A DNA stretch of 64,000 nt from Akkermansia muciniphila (lineage in GTDB: Bacteria > Verrucomicrobiota > Verrucomicrobiia > Verrucomicrobiales > Akkermansiaceae): positions 22,029-86,028 of the forward strand of contig CAMDAD010000013.1 in assembly GCA_945888515.1 (NCBI GenBank), read 5' to 3'. Under the pieces are notes generated by a model that was not told the origin of the DNA, searched no databases, and saw nothing but the letters and a program-made list of their open reading frames with translations. Shown here in pieces: positions 33,484 to 42,802 of the stretch (its first letter is position 1; each line of letters opens with the position of its first letter). The translations under genes and the position numbers were made by a program.

Positions 33484-34722
33484 TCAGAAGACGCCAGTGT
33501 CACGCAAAATTGTTGCAATGCGGCGTCGCTCGGTGAGCTTGATCTGCGGGAAGGCATCGTCGCTTTTCGTCGCGTCAACGACCGCCTTGAGCTTATGAAT
33601 CACCCGCGTTTTCACCGCTGCTGGTAAACTACGAAAGGCTTCCGAGTAAATCATAAACGAGCAGCGGTTTTTGAATATGCGCGAGTTGAGCTGAAAGTCC
33701 GCTAGACTATCACCGTGTTTTGCACAAGGAAAAGCGGCACGGAATTGTTGTTGAAACGCCTCGCTACCAGAAACACCATCGTCACCCAGCGCGGCTTCTC
33801 CTTGGAATAAAAACCACTCGACGATGCGTTGTGCCGCTTGCTCCGCTACACGCCCCGCTGAACCCTCATCGGGATCGCTATCAGGGTCGATCGAACGACT
33901 CAGAAACCGCGCGCGGTCGTAGTTCATTTTTGCTGCCGTGAGCAGGTTGTTTGCTTGGCATTGGTGCTCCAGCACGATCAGTGCGACAATATCACTGGTG
34001 GCGCAGGGATATTTTGTCACATCAATTTTTTCCGTTAGATCTTTCCCGTCGGAGGCCGCAGGCTCCGCACTGCGCGCGTCCGTATAGGTGCGGTTGCCTA
34101 AGTGCGGAAGGGCGATGTCACCCGTAACGTAATAGCCGCCCCAGCGCTGGGCGATGGGTGTGTCATGCATCACTAGACCGGAACCGAAGGACAACAAGGC
34201 GTTGCCATGTTCATCGGGAAATACCGATCGCACCAGTACCCCCGGCACATTTTCCGTGCGACCCGTGCCGTGACAGGAAAGGCAGTCGCTAGTGTCGCGC
34301 TCGATGGTTGGTATTTGGTTCGTTATTTTCAAATCAATCAAATAAAAAATAGGACCTAATTGGCGATCCTGAATGATCACCTCCATCATTCCCCCCGGAA
34401 CGAAGCCACAATAACAATCCCTCGAAAAATAGAGTGCACGTGGGTTTGCCGGATGAATAAGGCCATTTTGTTTACTGGTTCTAGAAAATACGAGCACTTG
34501 AGAAGATTCCGGCACGCGCAAGGCAGCCAGAATTTCTTTTAGCCGCGTGAGCTCGGTGGTGCCGCGGAATTTGTTTTTTCCGCTCTGCCAGTCTTGAGCT
34601 AATGTGGTGAGCGGATCTTTCGCCGCTGTGTCCGAATAGCGCAAGGGAGGCAGATCCCACAAGTCCACCTGTGCGGGCGCCGCAGTGGTCATGGTGATCG
34701 CCAGCAAAAGGAGTCGTATCAT
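33484..34722 (-). CDS. Secreted monoheme (CxxCH) protein of unknown function
   Basis: 412 residues with signal peptide M-I-R-L-L-L-L-A-I-T-M-T-T-A-A-P-A-Q. A single heme-attachment motif C-L-S-C-H is at 147-151, in the context S-D-C-L-S-C-H-G-T-G-R, followed by V-R-S-V-F-P-D and R-W-G-G-Y-Y-V-T-G, which recur in a widespread but uncharacterised periplasmic family. A C-x-C pair (R-D-C-Y-C-G) precedes it. The C-terminal half is helical with conserved H-Q-C-Q-A-N-N-L. Likely a periplasmic redox protein. It lies between the M20 deacylase and dtd on the same strand; no functional link is evident. Confidence 0.7.
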   Translation of the reverse strand: MIRLLLLAITMTTAAPAQVDLWDLPPLRYSDTAAKDPLTTLAQDWQSGKNKFRGTTELTRLKEILAALRVPESSQVLVFSRTSKQNGLIHPANPRALYFSRDCYCGFVPGGMMEVIIQDRQLGPIFYLIDLKITNQIPTIERDTSDCLSCHGTGRTENVPGVLVRSVFPDEHGNALLSFGSGLVMHDTPIAQRWGGYYVTGDIALPHLGNRTYTDARSAEPAASDGKDLTEKIDVTKYPCATSDIVALIVLEHQCQANNLLTAAKMNYDRARFLSRSIDPDSDPDEGSAGRVAEQAAQRIVEWFLFQGEAALGDDGVSGSEAFQQQFRAAFPCAKHGDSLADFQLNSRIFKNRCSFMIYSEAFRSLPAAVKTRVIHKLKAVVDATKSDDAFPQIKLTERRRIATILRDTGVF

Positions 34723-34800
34723 GAATGCCAAAGATACGGAAAAAATGAGTGCGATCTCTCTACTAATACTCGTTTATTCTCAGTATGCCTTGTGTCGACT

Positions 34801-35937
34801 TTACTGCTCCCTGAGTAACGAAATGAAGCGGGAAAACTGTGCAACGCCTGCCATCAGATCGTTGACACACAAAAATTCATCGGCTGTATGTGCCTGCTCG
34901 ATCGAGCCGGGGCCAATGCAGACAGAGGAAATTCCCCCGCTACTGAGGTGCGCCGCATCCGAAAACCAAGGGGCGCCTACTGTGGCAGTGCCTTCGCGCG
35001 CTTGCTGAAGAAGCTTCAGGTAGCGATTGTCACAGGGCGTTTCCATGGGAGGATTTTCATGTGTGTTACGCAACGCAATCGGAAGCGACAGTTCGTCGAT
35101 GGTGGCTTGCAGTAACGCGAGCGCTCCGCCGTGATCTGCGAGAGCAGGCGTGATTCGGATGTCGAGCTGCGCCTCAGCGTGATCCGGTACGATGTTTGCT
35201 CTCGTGCCTCCGCGGAAAGTGCCGATATTCATCGTGGAGACTCCCAATACCTCATGGGAAAAACCTGTTAGTTTCGGCACCAGAATTTGCTCTAACCGAT
35301 CGATCGCCCGGGCCAGCGTGAGAATTGCATTGCTACCGCGTTCTGGCATGGAGCTGTGCGCGGCTTTTCCTGTTGCCACCAGAGTTGCCCACAGCGAGCC
35401 TTTGGTGGTGTATACGATATCGAGCGAGGTCGGCTCACCCACCACGGCCAAGGCATAATCTTTTCCATAGTGCTGCGCAAAATGTTTCGAGCCCCACTGC
35501 CCGGATTCCTCGCCCATGAATGCCACAAAGTCGATCGCTACGGGTAGCGTTGCCAAATCAGCGGCATGCTCGCGCAGCGCCCAAAGCATCGCTGCCATCG
35601 AACCCTTCGTGTCACAGGCTCCGCGACCCCAGATTTTCCCTTCGCGCCATTCGGCAGCAAAAGGATCGATCGACATATTCGCCACGCCCACAGTATCGAG
35701 ATGCGGCCCGAACAATACGCGCGGCCGCCCATCCATCGGTGCGAAGCGAGCGATCAGGTTCGGGCGTTGCGGTTTGATTTCTTCCAATATCACCTCCGCG
35801 CCTAGCTCCGTCAGCCAAGTTTGGAGAAACGCAGCCAGTTGGGCCTCACCGCCATTGTCGAAACCCGACTGGTCATCGGGATTCACCGAGGGGATACGAA
35901 TCAATTGCTGTAGTAGTTCGACGGCCGTTGTGATCAT
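34801..35937 (-). CDS. M20 family peptidase / acetylornithine deacetylase-like (ArgE/DapE)
   Basis: 378 residues. Zinc ligands and catalytic residues are visible: F-G-P-H-L-D-T-V (His and Asp), W-G-R-G-A-C-D-T-K-G (bridging Asp), M-G-E-E-S-G-Q (catalytic and zinc Glu), V-V-G-E-P-T-S (zinc) and the final His in Q-A-H-T-A-D-E-F. The A-A-H-S-S-M-P-E-R-G-x-N element lies in the dimerisation domain. It removes acyl groups from amino acids, as in arginine or lysine synthesis, or cleaves dipeptides. Start M-I-T-T-A-V-E at 35937 is preferred over an ATG two codons upstream. Confidence 0.88.
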   Translation of the reverse strand: MITTAVELLQQLIRIPSVNPDDQSGFDNGGEAQLAAFLQTWLTELGAEVILEEIKPQRPNLIARFAPMDGRPRVLFGPHLDTVGVANMSIDPFAAEWREGKIWGRGACDTKGSMAAMLWALREHAADLATLPVAIDFVAFMGEESGQWGSKHFAQHYGKDYALAVVGEPTSLDIVYTTKGSLWATLVATGKAAHSSMPERGSNAILTLARAIDRLEQILVPKLTGFSHEVLGVSTMNIGTFRGGTRANIVPDHAEAQLDIRITPALADHGGALALLQATIDELSLPIALRNTHENPPMETPCDNRYLKLLQQAREGTATVGAPWFSDAAHLSSGGISSVCIGPGSIEQAHTADEFLCVNDLMAGVAQFSRFISLLREQ

Positions 35938-36520
35938 ACACACACTTTGTGCGAGTCATGCCAAAGCAACAACCAAAAAATCCCGTCAGAGGAACGATAG
36001 AAAAATCGTCGTGAAGTTTGTGTCGAACTTGCGTGCTACTTTCCCATCGCTAAACGAAGCTTCAACAAAGAGCCCATGATTTAAATCGCTGGTTCACATG
36101 CTAAAGATTTCCATGTCACAACGTGACACCTCCATTTTTTAGCCCTCACCGCCTCTTCTGCTTCTCGCCTCCTACTTTCTTTATTACAATCGTGTATTGG
36201 TCCGAAGATGCCCTCAGTATCTAGCTGTGGATGAGCCGGGGAGAAAAATCGCAGATCTATTGGTCTAACAAAAATGGAAATACGATCATGCGAGGATGAC
36301 TCATAGGATCTCTCCAGCGGGGGCAGTGACGCGTGGCGATGGTGGGAAAAATGGTTACTCTCGATTGGCTCAATGGCGGGTGCATGGCGAATCGTCAAAA
36401 AGGGGCGATGACCATCACGATTAACAGTGACACCGACAGTGAGCAATTTGTGGATTGTCGTAAGGTTTTCTACCGGGCATGATCCTGCCGTAAGCAGATC
36501 ACTCAAACAGGGGAAATTCA
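35938..36520. other. Gene-poor region between M20 gene and sulfatase
   Basis: 583 bases without a convincing gene. An antisense open frame (36081-36530, minus) has protein-unlike composition and overlaps the sulfatase start. A 6-bp hairpin TGTCAC/GTGACA (36114-36128) is followed five bases later by a run of T, a weak terminator candidate on the plus strand with no gene before it. The end holds the sulfatase leader with an AGGGGAAA ribosome-binding site. Confidence 0.4.
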
Positions 36521-38467
36521 ATGAAGCCATTCAGACAAAATGCGAAGAGTTACGGGAAATGTTATCACGCGCGGACGGACCTTGTCCTTGGTCTTTGGGC
36601 GTTTGTATTTTTCCAGTTGTTTGCTGTTCACGCTCTTGCTGCGCGGAAGCCGAATGTTCTTTTCATTCTCGCCGATGATCTGGGTTGGAGCGACACCACA
36701 TTGTATGGAACCACGAAGTTCTATCAAACTCCGAACATCGAGCGACTCGCCAAACGAGGCGTTACCTTTACCCGCGCTTATTCCGCCAGTCCACTTTGCT
36801 CACCGACTCGGTCGGCGATTCTCACCGGACTCAGTCCCGCGCGCACTGGCATCACCGCGCCGAATGGCCACTTACCAGATGTCGTTTTGCAAGCAAAAGT
36901 CGGGAAAAAAGCAGCACCTAACGAAAAAACCATTTCGCCTATCGTGGTGACTCGGCTCAAGCCCAGCTACCCTACGCTGCCGCGCTTGTTAAAAGAAGCG
37001 GGCTATGCCACAGGACACTTTGGCAAATGGCATCTCGGCACAGAACCGTATTCGCCTTTGCAGCATGGCTTCGATGTCGATGTGCCGCACTGGCCCGGTC
37101 CAGGCCCAGCTGGAAGCTTTGTCGCTCCTTGGAAGTTCAAGGACTTCGATGCCGATGTCTCCACGCCAGATCAGCATATCGAAGACCGCATGGCGAAAGA
37201 GGCGGTCGCGTTCATCGAGAAACACAAGGATCGATCATTCTACTTAAACTACTGGATGTTCAGTGTGCACGCGCCCTTTGACGCCAAAAAAGCACTCATT
37301 GAAAAACACCGTGCGCGCACAGATCCAAGAGACCCGCAGCGCAGCCCGACCTACGCAGCGATGATCGAGAGTATGGATGATGCCATCGGCACTCTGCTCG
37401 ATGCACTGGATCGGCTCAAATTGGCAGACAGCACCATCATTATTTTCACATCCGACAACGGCGGGAACATGTATAACAGCGTTGATAAGACGACTCCTAC
37501 GAGCAATCTGCCTTTGCGTGGGGGGAAAGCGACGTTGTTTGAAGGCGGCACGCGTGTGCCTTGCGTAGCGGTGTGGCCAGGCATCACCCGACCCGGCTCC
37601 CGCAGCGATGCGATGATTCAGAGTGAGGACTACTTCCCCACACTACTGGCTGGGCTGGACTTATGTGCGACACCCGATCACATCCTAGACGGCTCCAGCA
37701 TTCTACCTGCGCTGAAAGGGGAAAAGCTAGACGGCACACCTAAGTTCCAATACTTCCCTCACAGCCCTGGTGTGCCCGATTGGTTACCTCCCGCCGTCTC
37801 TGTTCATCGTGAGGAATGGAAGTTGATTCGTATATTTCACGGGGGCGAAAAAGGAGTTCATCGTTATCTGCTTTATGATCTTGGGAAAGATCCTGGTGAG
37901 AGTAAGAACCTCGCTGATACCATGCCCGAACTCGTGACAGAAATGGATGCTCTGATCGAGAAATTTCTAACGGAAACGGGCGCCGTCCGCCCGGTCCGGA
38001 ACCCTGCCTTTGATCCCGCGAAGTATCGCCTTGAGCAGGAGGGGATATCCACATTGCAGGAGAAAAGAAAACCCACGCCGATAGAAAAACCAGCATCTCA
38101 AGGCTGGCGGGCTGCAGAGTGCCAGGGAGAGATGAGAGAAGGCATCATGCACCTCACTGGCATCGGTGATACGAGTTTTCTCGGTCTCACCGCTGGCAAT
38201 CTCAGGGGCGCTACATCTATTCGATTTCGCATCAAGGCCAAGAGTGGGCAATCTCATCTCGACTGGTTGCCGGATGGTCCCACGGGTAAAGCGCAACGTA
38301 TTGATTTCATCATCAAGGGCGATGGATGGGAAGAAGTCTCCGTACAAGTGCCCGCCGTCGGCGCAGTCGCAATCGTCCGCATCTACTTCCCGAAAGAGAC
38401 CACTGCGGCGCAATTGGACTGGGTTGAAATGCAAAGCGAAAAAGCCCGCCTACAGCTGAAATTCTAG
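36521..38467 (+). CDS. Secreted arylsulfatase (formylglycine type) with C-terminal accessory domain
   Basis: 648 residues. A long N-terminal region with a hydrophobic core at about 21-40 ends in A-L-A-A-R. Metal site residues are N-V-L-F-I-L-A-D-D (Asp52-Asp53). Cys93 in L-C-S-P-T-R is the C-x-P-T-R site converted to formylglycine by a maturase. Further sulfatase motifs are G-K-W-H-L-G, and F-T-S-D-N-G-G with the second metal site. After the sulfatase fold (to about 500) follows a 100-residue beta-rich domain ending in aromatic/charged strands, which may bind polysaccharide. Substrate unknown; the organism probably uses sulfated glycans. No maturase gene is nearby. Confidence 0.9.
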   Translation: MKPFRQNAKSYGKCYHARTDLVLGLWAFVFFQLFAVHALAARKPNVLFILADDLGWSDTTLYGTTKFYQTPNIERLAKRGVTFTRAYSASPLCSPTRSAILTGLSPARTGITAPNGHLPDVVLQAKVGKKAAPNEKTISPIVVTRLKPSYPTLPRLLKEAGYATGHFGKWHLGTEPYSPLQHGFDVDVPHWPGPGPAGSFVAPWKFKDFDADVSTPDQHIEDRMAKEAVAFIEKHKDRSFYLNYWMFSVHAPFDAKKALIEKHRARTDPRDPQRSPTYAAMIESMDDAIGTLLDALDRLKLADSTIIIFTSDNGGNMYNSVDKTTPTSNLPLRGGKATLFEGGTRVPCVAVWPGITRPGSRSDAMIQSEDYFPTLLAGLDLCATPDHILDGSSILPALKGEKLDGTPKFQYFPHSPGVPDWLPPAVSVHREEWKLIRIFHGGEKGVHRYLLYDLGKDPGESKNLADTMPELVTEMDALIEKFLTETGAVRPVRNPAFDPAKYRLEQEGISTLQEKRKPTPIEKPASQGWRAAECQGEMREGIMHLTGIGDTSFLGLTAGNLRGATSIRFRIKAKSGQSHLDWLPDGPTGKAQRIDFIIKGDGWEEVSVQVPAVGAVAIVRIYFPKETTAAQLDWVEMQSEKARLQLKF

Positions 38468-38534
38468 TGCAAAGCAAGGAGTGCGTGGTATGCAGATGAG
38501 ATTCCTTTTCCTATGGCACGAACGTTGCCGGTGC

Positions 38535-40535
38535 CTACTTTTCTGAGCAGATTTTCCGCCAAACGAGAGCGGTGCGACTGGGGAGATACAGTTTCATGAT
38601 GCCACGACCGTCTGTGTCCGCTTTGACTTCGCAAACTTGTCCTGCCCTAACGCGACCGTGACCATCGAAGGGCGGGGCGTCGCTGTCTAATACAATTTGC
38701 CACGTTCCGGCGGGCACACGCAGTTGCCAATCCACGAGCGACTGATGGCCATGAAAGTTGAACGCAAACAAAAGATCACCGCGCTGCCAGGCGAGTGTTT
38801 TATCGACATTGTGTTCGGCGATCATTTCACAAGACTCGTTCATCCACTCCGCATCGCGCAGCAATGACATCATCGCCCCATCGAAATCGCCCAGTGCCTG
38901 ATAGCGCAGGTCAGCGCGGTCGCGAAGACTCCAGAGTCGGCGTGCATGAGCGTATGACCAGCCATTGCCCTCGCGCGGGAAATCAATCCACTCGGGATGA
39001 CCGAATTCATTTCCCATGAAATTCAGATAACCATGACCAGCGGTCCCCAGCGTGGCGAGCCGCGCCATTTTGTGCAGAGCGATGGCGCGCTCCACTCGTA
39101 GATCGCCCGAGCCACGATGCATTGAGTGATAGATGGAGTCATCGGTGAGTGCGAAGAGAAAAGATTTTCCTCCCACCATTGCTTGGTCGTGGCTTTCCAC
39201 GTAACTGATCACTCGCTCGTCCGCGCGACGTCCAGTGAGTTCGCCCCAGATCCACCCCATGTGCCAGTCTTCCTCGCGGATGTCCTGAGCGCACTTGAAC
39301 CACAGATCGGGAATCCCCATGGCAAGCCGATAGTGGAAGCCACAACCGCCCTGCTCGCGCGGCGCGCAGAGCCCAGGTAAGCCGCTCACGTCTTCGGCGA
39401 TCGCTAGCGCGCCGGGTTTCCATTCGTCGATGAGCTGCGTTGCGAGTGTGAGATAGGTGAGCGCGTCTTCATCGGTGCGACCATGAAAATAATCGTCATA
39501 ACTGCTGAAGCCCGCGCCGAAGCCGTGATCGTGATAGAGCATGGAAGTCACGCCATCGAAGCGGAAGCCATCGAACTGGAACTCTTCCAGCCAGTAGCGG
39601 ATGTTCGAGAGCAGGAAGTGACGAACCTGTGGCTTGGCATAGTCGAAACAACGCGAGTCCCAGATAGCGTGATGGCCGCGTGGTCCATCGTGAAAAAACT
39701 GATAGGGGGAGCCATCGTAGCAGGAAATGCCTTCGACTTCATTTTTTACGGCGTGTGAGTGGACGAGATCCATGATCACTTGCAGGCCCATGCCGTGGGC
39801 GGTATCGACCAGTTCTTTGAGCTCGTTCGCAGTGCCGAAACGCGAGGACGGTGCAAAAAATGAACCGACGTGATAACCAAAGGAACCGTAATAGGGATGT
39901 TCCTGCACGGCCATGAGTTGTAGCGTATTGTAGCCGGCACCAACGATCCGTGGTAGCATGTGTTGGCGAAATTCCGCCCAAGTGGCGACTTTTTCCTCTT
40001 CGGATGACATCCCCACATGCGCTTCATAGATCATCGGTGGTGCATGCAGAACAGGCGTCTGGTGTTTCCAACAATAGGCGGGCTCTTCCCAAATTTGCGC
40101 GGTGAAGGTTAAGGTGCGGGCATCTTGCACCACCCTGCGCCCCCAGGCCGGGAGTCGGTCGCCTTGTCCACCCTGCCAGTGCATGCGCACGCGATAGTGC
40201 TGACCGTGAAGCAGTGAAGTGCTGGGCAAGGTCAACTCCCAGCAGCCATCGCCGATGGAGCGCGCCTGGTAAGCCGCAGACTCCTGCCATTCGGAAAAAT
40301 CCCCGATCAAGCACAGCGCCTGTGCGTGCGGGGCCCAGTCGCGATAGACCCAAGAGCCGTCAGCGTTGCGGTGTAGTCCGAAATACTTATGCCCTTGGGC
40401 GAAGTCCGCCAACGAGATACCGCAGGCGGCGGCGGTGCGCGAGGCTCGGGCTTGGCGCTCTTCAAACACCGCCCGCCAAGGGTCCAGCCAGGTGTCTCCG
40501 GCAAAGTCGAGTAGCGGAACACCAAGACGTTTCAT
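38535..40535 (-). CDS. glgB: 1,4-alpha-glucan branching enzyme of eukaryotic type (GH13 subfamily 8)
   Basis: 666 residues. An N-terminal CBM48 (about 45-145, W-V-Y-R-D-W-A-P-H-A) is followed by a catalytic GH13 barrel: D-L-V-H-S-H, nucleophile Asp327 in F-R-F-D-G-V-T, acid Glu381 in A-E-D-V-S-G, stabiliser Asp450 in E-S-H-D-Q. It moves short chains to alpha-1,6 branches in glycogen. Sequence details such as Y-E-A-H-V-G-M-S-S near 170, G-Y-N-T-L-Q-L-M-A and S-F-G-Y-H-V-G-S-F-F-A are those of animal and fungal branching enzymes (subfamily 8) rather than the common bacterial subfamily 9. No other glycogen gene is adjacent. Confidence 0.93.
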   Translation of the reverse strand: MKRLGVPLLDFAGDTWLDPWRAVFEERQARASRTAAACGISLADFAQGHKYFGLHRNADGSWVYRDWAPHAQALCLIGDFSEWQESAAYQARSIGDGCWELTLPSTSLLHGQHYRVRMHWQGGQGDRLPAWGRRVVQDARTLTFTAQIWEEPAYCWKHQTPVLHAPPMIYEAHVGMSSEEEKVATWAEFRQHMLPRIVGAGYNTLQLMAVQEHPYYGSFGYHVGSFFAPSSRFGTANELKELVDTAHGMGLQVIMDLVHSHAVKNEVEGISCYDGSPYQFFHDGPRGHHAIWDSRCFDYAKPQVRHFLLSNIRYWLEEFQFDGFRFDGVTSMLYHDHGFGAGFSSYDDYFHGRTDEDALTYLTLATQLIDEWKPGALAIAEDVSGLPGLCAPREQGGCGFHYRLAMGIPDLWFKCAQDIREEDWHMGWIWGELTGRRADERVISYVESHDQAMVGGKSFLFALTDDSIYHSMHRGSGDLRVERAIALHKMARLATLGTAGHGYLNFMGNEFGHPEWIDFPREGNGWSYAHARRLWSLRDRADLRYQALGDFDGAMMSLLRDAEWMNESCEMIAEHNVDKTLAWQRGDLLFAFNFHGHQSLVDWQLRVPAGTWQIVLDSDAPPFDGHGRVRAGQVCEVKADTDGRGIMKLYLPSRTALVWRKICSEK

Positions 40536-40796
40536 ACGCGAATCATACTCGCTTTATCGCACGCTCACAATCAAAAGATGAGCAGGGAGCGTGGCAAAAC
40601 CAAACGCAGTAATGGGATGGCGTTAGCGATGCCTTATGGTCACAGGGAAATGCGTCCGTCTAACGTCTCACCTAATACATCGAGAGCGCCACCGGCGTTG
40701 TTTCCTGCGTTTCTGAGCGTCCTCAGAAATATCTGGTTTTGGGAATGGCGGAGATGTGGGCTTGCGATCCTGTCAGCGGGCCACGTCATGCCATCG
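40536..40796. other. Spacer between M28 peptidase and glgB
   Basis: 261 bases between two minus-strand genes. Open frames on either strand are short and overlap the peptidase end; none looks coding. The glgB promoter is probably near 40540-40600 but no clear element is seen. Confidence 0.4.
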
Positions 40797-41831
40797 TCAA
40801 AGACCGAGTGATAGCATCGTGCGCAATGCCTTGTTGACATGCGTCCGCGTCTTGAAGTCAGGGACACGCAAGATGGTGGCCATCGGTTTGCAAAAAATGC
40901 CTAACGCTTTTTCCCATGTTTTTGCCTCAAATGCAATCGGGTCTTCCCTCTCGATGTATTCCTCTAATTCCGCTCCGGCCGCACTACGGCAAATGCTTTC
41001 CGCATAAACTGCAATGGCTGCCATTTTCTGGTAGTTCAGTCGATCTGGCGTATCGGTCGCTTGGTGGTAGTGCTCCCATCGTCCGCAGGACAGAAACACA
41101 TAAGGCACTCCTTTCCAGCGAAAAATCGCGTGATCGCTCATGTCGCCCACATAATCATTCAGCGTGGCAATCAACTTCATCCCGCTAGGAACCTCCACCT
41201 CATCAAGAAGTCCAGGCAAGGCCGGATGACTTTCCGCACCTGTCATGAAGGTCAGCGGTTTGAATGGCGAAGCGAGTTTTGCGATGGTGCCACCTAGGAA
41301 GTCGCTCGGCATGGTCACGTCATGCCCCACCAGATCCGAAATGAGTGCGAAATGAACGTCTCGGTCGTCGGTCTGATCCTCATAAAACCGGATGCTGCCC
41401 ATCGCATCGGTCAGGAAATAGGGAGGCTCCTCGGCATCGAAGATTGCGATGATCAGGTCCCGCTCAAGTCCTCCCGATCGCGCAACCGCCTCACCCACTG
41501 CCAGAGTAATGGCAACAGCGGCACCATTGTCATCGGCACAGGGATGGGGAATCACACTATCGTAGTGGGCACCGATAAGCACAGGCGGCAATGTGCGGTC
41601 AGCACCGGGAATCACACCGGCAAAATTCGTGAAATCGATTCCATCCACATGATAGGGAAGAGCAAAGCTGTCTCCGCGGTAGGGACTGCATCCGATCTCG
41701 CTGAGTCGGCGTTGGACCCAGGCCTCGGCACGGGCGTGTCCGTTAGTACCGACCATGCGACCACCCGGTTGGCAGAGTTCGTAGACGTCATTCTTGAGTG
41801 TTGTGGCGAGTGCTTTCATGTCTTGTTTCAT
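40797..41831 (-). CDS. M28 family zinc aminopeptidase
   Basis: 344 residues without a signal peptide. Two-zinc site residues: G-A-H-Y-D-S (His and Asp), C-A-D-D-N-G-A-A-V (bridging Asp), D-A-E-E-P-P-Y-F (catalytic and zinc Glu), with S-D-L-V-G-H-D following, and the final His in H-Y-H-Q-A-T-D-T-P. M28 enzymes remove N-terminal amino acids or act as glutaminyl cyclase-like hydrolases; the lack of export suggests intracellular peptide turnover. Start at 41831; an ATG four codons on is also possible. Three tandem copies of a 6-bp repeat lie just upstream of the start. Confidence 0.85.
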   Translation of the reverse strand: MKQDMKALATTLKNDVYELCQPGGRMVGTNGHARAEAWVQRRLSEIGCSPYRGDSFALPYHVDGIDFTNFAGVIPGADRTLPPVLIGAHYDSVIPHPCADDNGAAVAITLAVGEAVARSGGLERDLIIAIFDAEEPPYFLTDAMGSIRFYEDQTDDRDVHFALISDLVGHDVTMPSDFLGGTIAKLASPFKPLTFMTGAESHPALPGLLDEVEVPSGMKLIATLNDYVGDMSDHAIFRWKGVPYVFLSCGRWEHYHQATDTPDRLNYQKMAAIAVYAESICRSAAGAELEEYIEREDPIAFEAKTWEKALGIFCKPMATILRVPDFKTRTHVNKALRTMLSLGL

Positions 41832-41840
41832 GCGTTGTGT

Positions 41841-41858
41841 GTGTTTGTGTTTGTGTTT
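41841..41858. repeat. Three tandem GTGTTT repeats next to the M28 start codon
   Basis: GTGTTT three times in a row, preceded by further GT. Read in the direction of the M28 gene, they form AAACAC repeats about 10 to 27 bases before the ATG, in the place of a ribosome-binding site. Copy-number change here could alter translation, though three units is short. Confidence 0.5.
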
Positions 41859-41946
41859 GGTGGATGACCTTGTTACGGTTGCGGCATTCTGGAGACGAGG
41901 TGTCCGATTCCTGTCCAGTGATCCGCAGCGCGGTCGGAAAAATTAA

Positions 41947-41990
41947 TTGCAGTATTTTTTAACTTTGCAATAATTTGTTGCAATTATTAT
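41947..41990 (+). promoter_or_regulatory. Candidate autoregulatory operator of the MerR-family gene
   Basis: In a locally very AT-rich stretch, TTGCAA occurs at 41965-41970 and 41978-41983 (itself a palindrome, seven bases apart), with TTGCA at 41947. A TATTAT at 41985-41990 resembles a -10 box. The regulator gene begins about 25 bases downstream. Binding by the encoded protein is inference. Confidence 0.35.
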
Positions 41991-42015
41991 TTTGAAGTGT
42001 AACTTCACCCCCGAA

Positions 42016-42624
42016 ATGAAGCCACCAGTTCAAAAGGTCGGACAAACCATACATACCCCCGAGGTTGCCCTGAGAGAGCTTGATCAGGTCGAAATCATGA
42101 ATGTCGATTTTTCGATGGAAGATCTGGTGGAGTGGGTGAACAGAGCCGTAAGGAGATTTTATCCGCAGGCCAATGAGGGTGGCGATAAGCGCGTGAGCGA
42201 CTCGTTCACTGTGCGCACGCTGCGCTATTATCAGACTCTTGGCTGTTTGGATAAGCCCGATAAGGATGGTCGGCGCGCGATTTACGGCTTCCGGCACTAT
42301 CTACAAGCTCTGGTCATACGCAAGCTACTCTACCTCCGCTACGCGCCCGAGGACATTCACGATGCGCTGAAAGGGAAGAGCAACGGGGAGTTCAAAGAAA
42401 TGCTTTTTGTCGAGCTTCCCGCATCACGCAGTCATGGCACCGGTAACCTGCGTGTCGCGGTTGGTGACCGCAGAGATGAGCTGAGCGCCTGTCGCGAGGT
42501 CTGGACTCATTTTCCTCTGGCTCCCGGTATCGAACTCCGACTGAAAGGGCAAACCGGCGACTTAAGCAAGAGTGCTCGGATGAAAATCCTAAATCTGATC
42601 TATCAGGAAATCACAAACGGATGA
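42016..42624 (+). CDS. MerR-family transcriptional regulator (vault/VWA-operon type)
   Basis: 202 residues. A short N-terminal helical region with D-L-V-E-W-V-N is followed by a MerR-type winged helix: F-T-V-R-T-L-R-Y-Y-Q-T-L-G-C-L (about 68-82) and Y-G-F-R-H-Y-L-Q-A-L-V-I-R-K-L-L (about 92-107). The C-terminal A-P-G-I-E-L-R-L fits MerR proteins that usually precede genes for VIT/VWA proteins. No such gene follows here. The start is taken as ATG 42016; an in-frame TTG at 41992 is possible. The sequence around it is AT-rich, and the gene sits alone between minus-strand genes. Confidence 0.72.
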   Translation: MKPPVQKVGQTIHTPEVALRELDQVEIMNVDFSMEDLVEWVNRAVRRFYPQANEGGDKRVSDSFTVRTLRYYQTLGCLDKPDKDGRRAIYGFRHYLQALVIRKLLYLRYAPEDIHDALKGKSNGEFKEMLFVELPASRSHGTGNLRVAVGDRRDELSACREVWTHFPLAPGIELRLKGQTGDLSKSARMKILNLIYQEITNG

Positions 42625-42749
42625 ATCAAAAAAAACGAGAACTGACAATATCGGCATATACCATCCGAATCGTTCAAGTTGCCTCATCTAACGAAAACAA
42701 TCAGCGGAATCCTAGCCATAAGGCTAACGCCAAGGATCGATGGGCGTAG
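42621..42749 (+). CDS. Possible 42-residue peptide overlapping the regulator stop
   Basis: An ATG overlaps the stop of the MerR gene by four bases (ATGA), the usual layout of a coupled downstream gene, but the frame closes after 42 codons. The peptide is polar and basic with no recognised family. It may be the degraded start of a lost partner gene or chance. Confidence 0.2.
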   Translation: MNQKKRELTISAYTIRIVQVASSNENNQRNPSHKANAKDRWA

Positions 42750-42802
42750 ACATAGATTGTTGAGCTTTCGTGTCGAATAGTTTTGCCAAACTCAAGACAC
42801 TG

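Noticed and set aside
36114..36128. TGTCAC/GTGACA hairpin followed by T-run
   Set aside because: No plus-strand gene ends before it; the T-run is five bases away from the stem.
36081..36530. Minus-strand frame of 149 codons in the gap before the sulfatase
   Set aside because: His/Ser/Arg-rich low-quality composition, overlaps the sulfatase start, no signal or motif.
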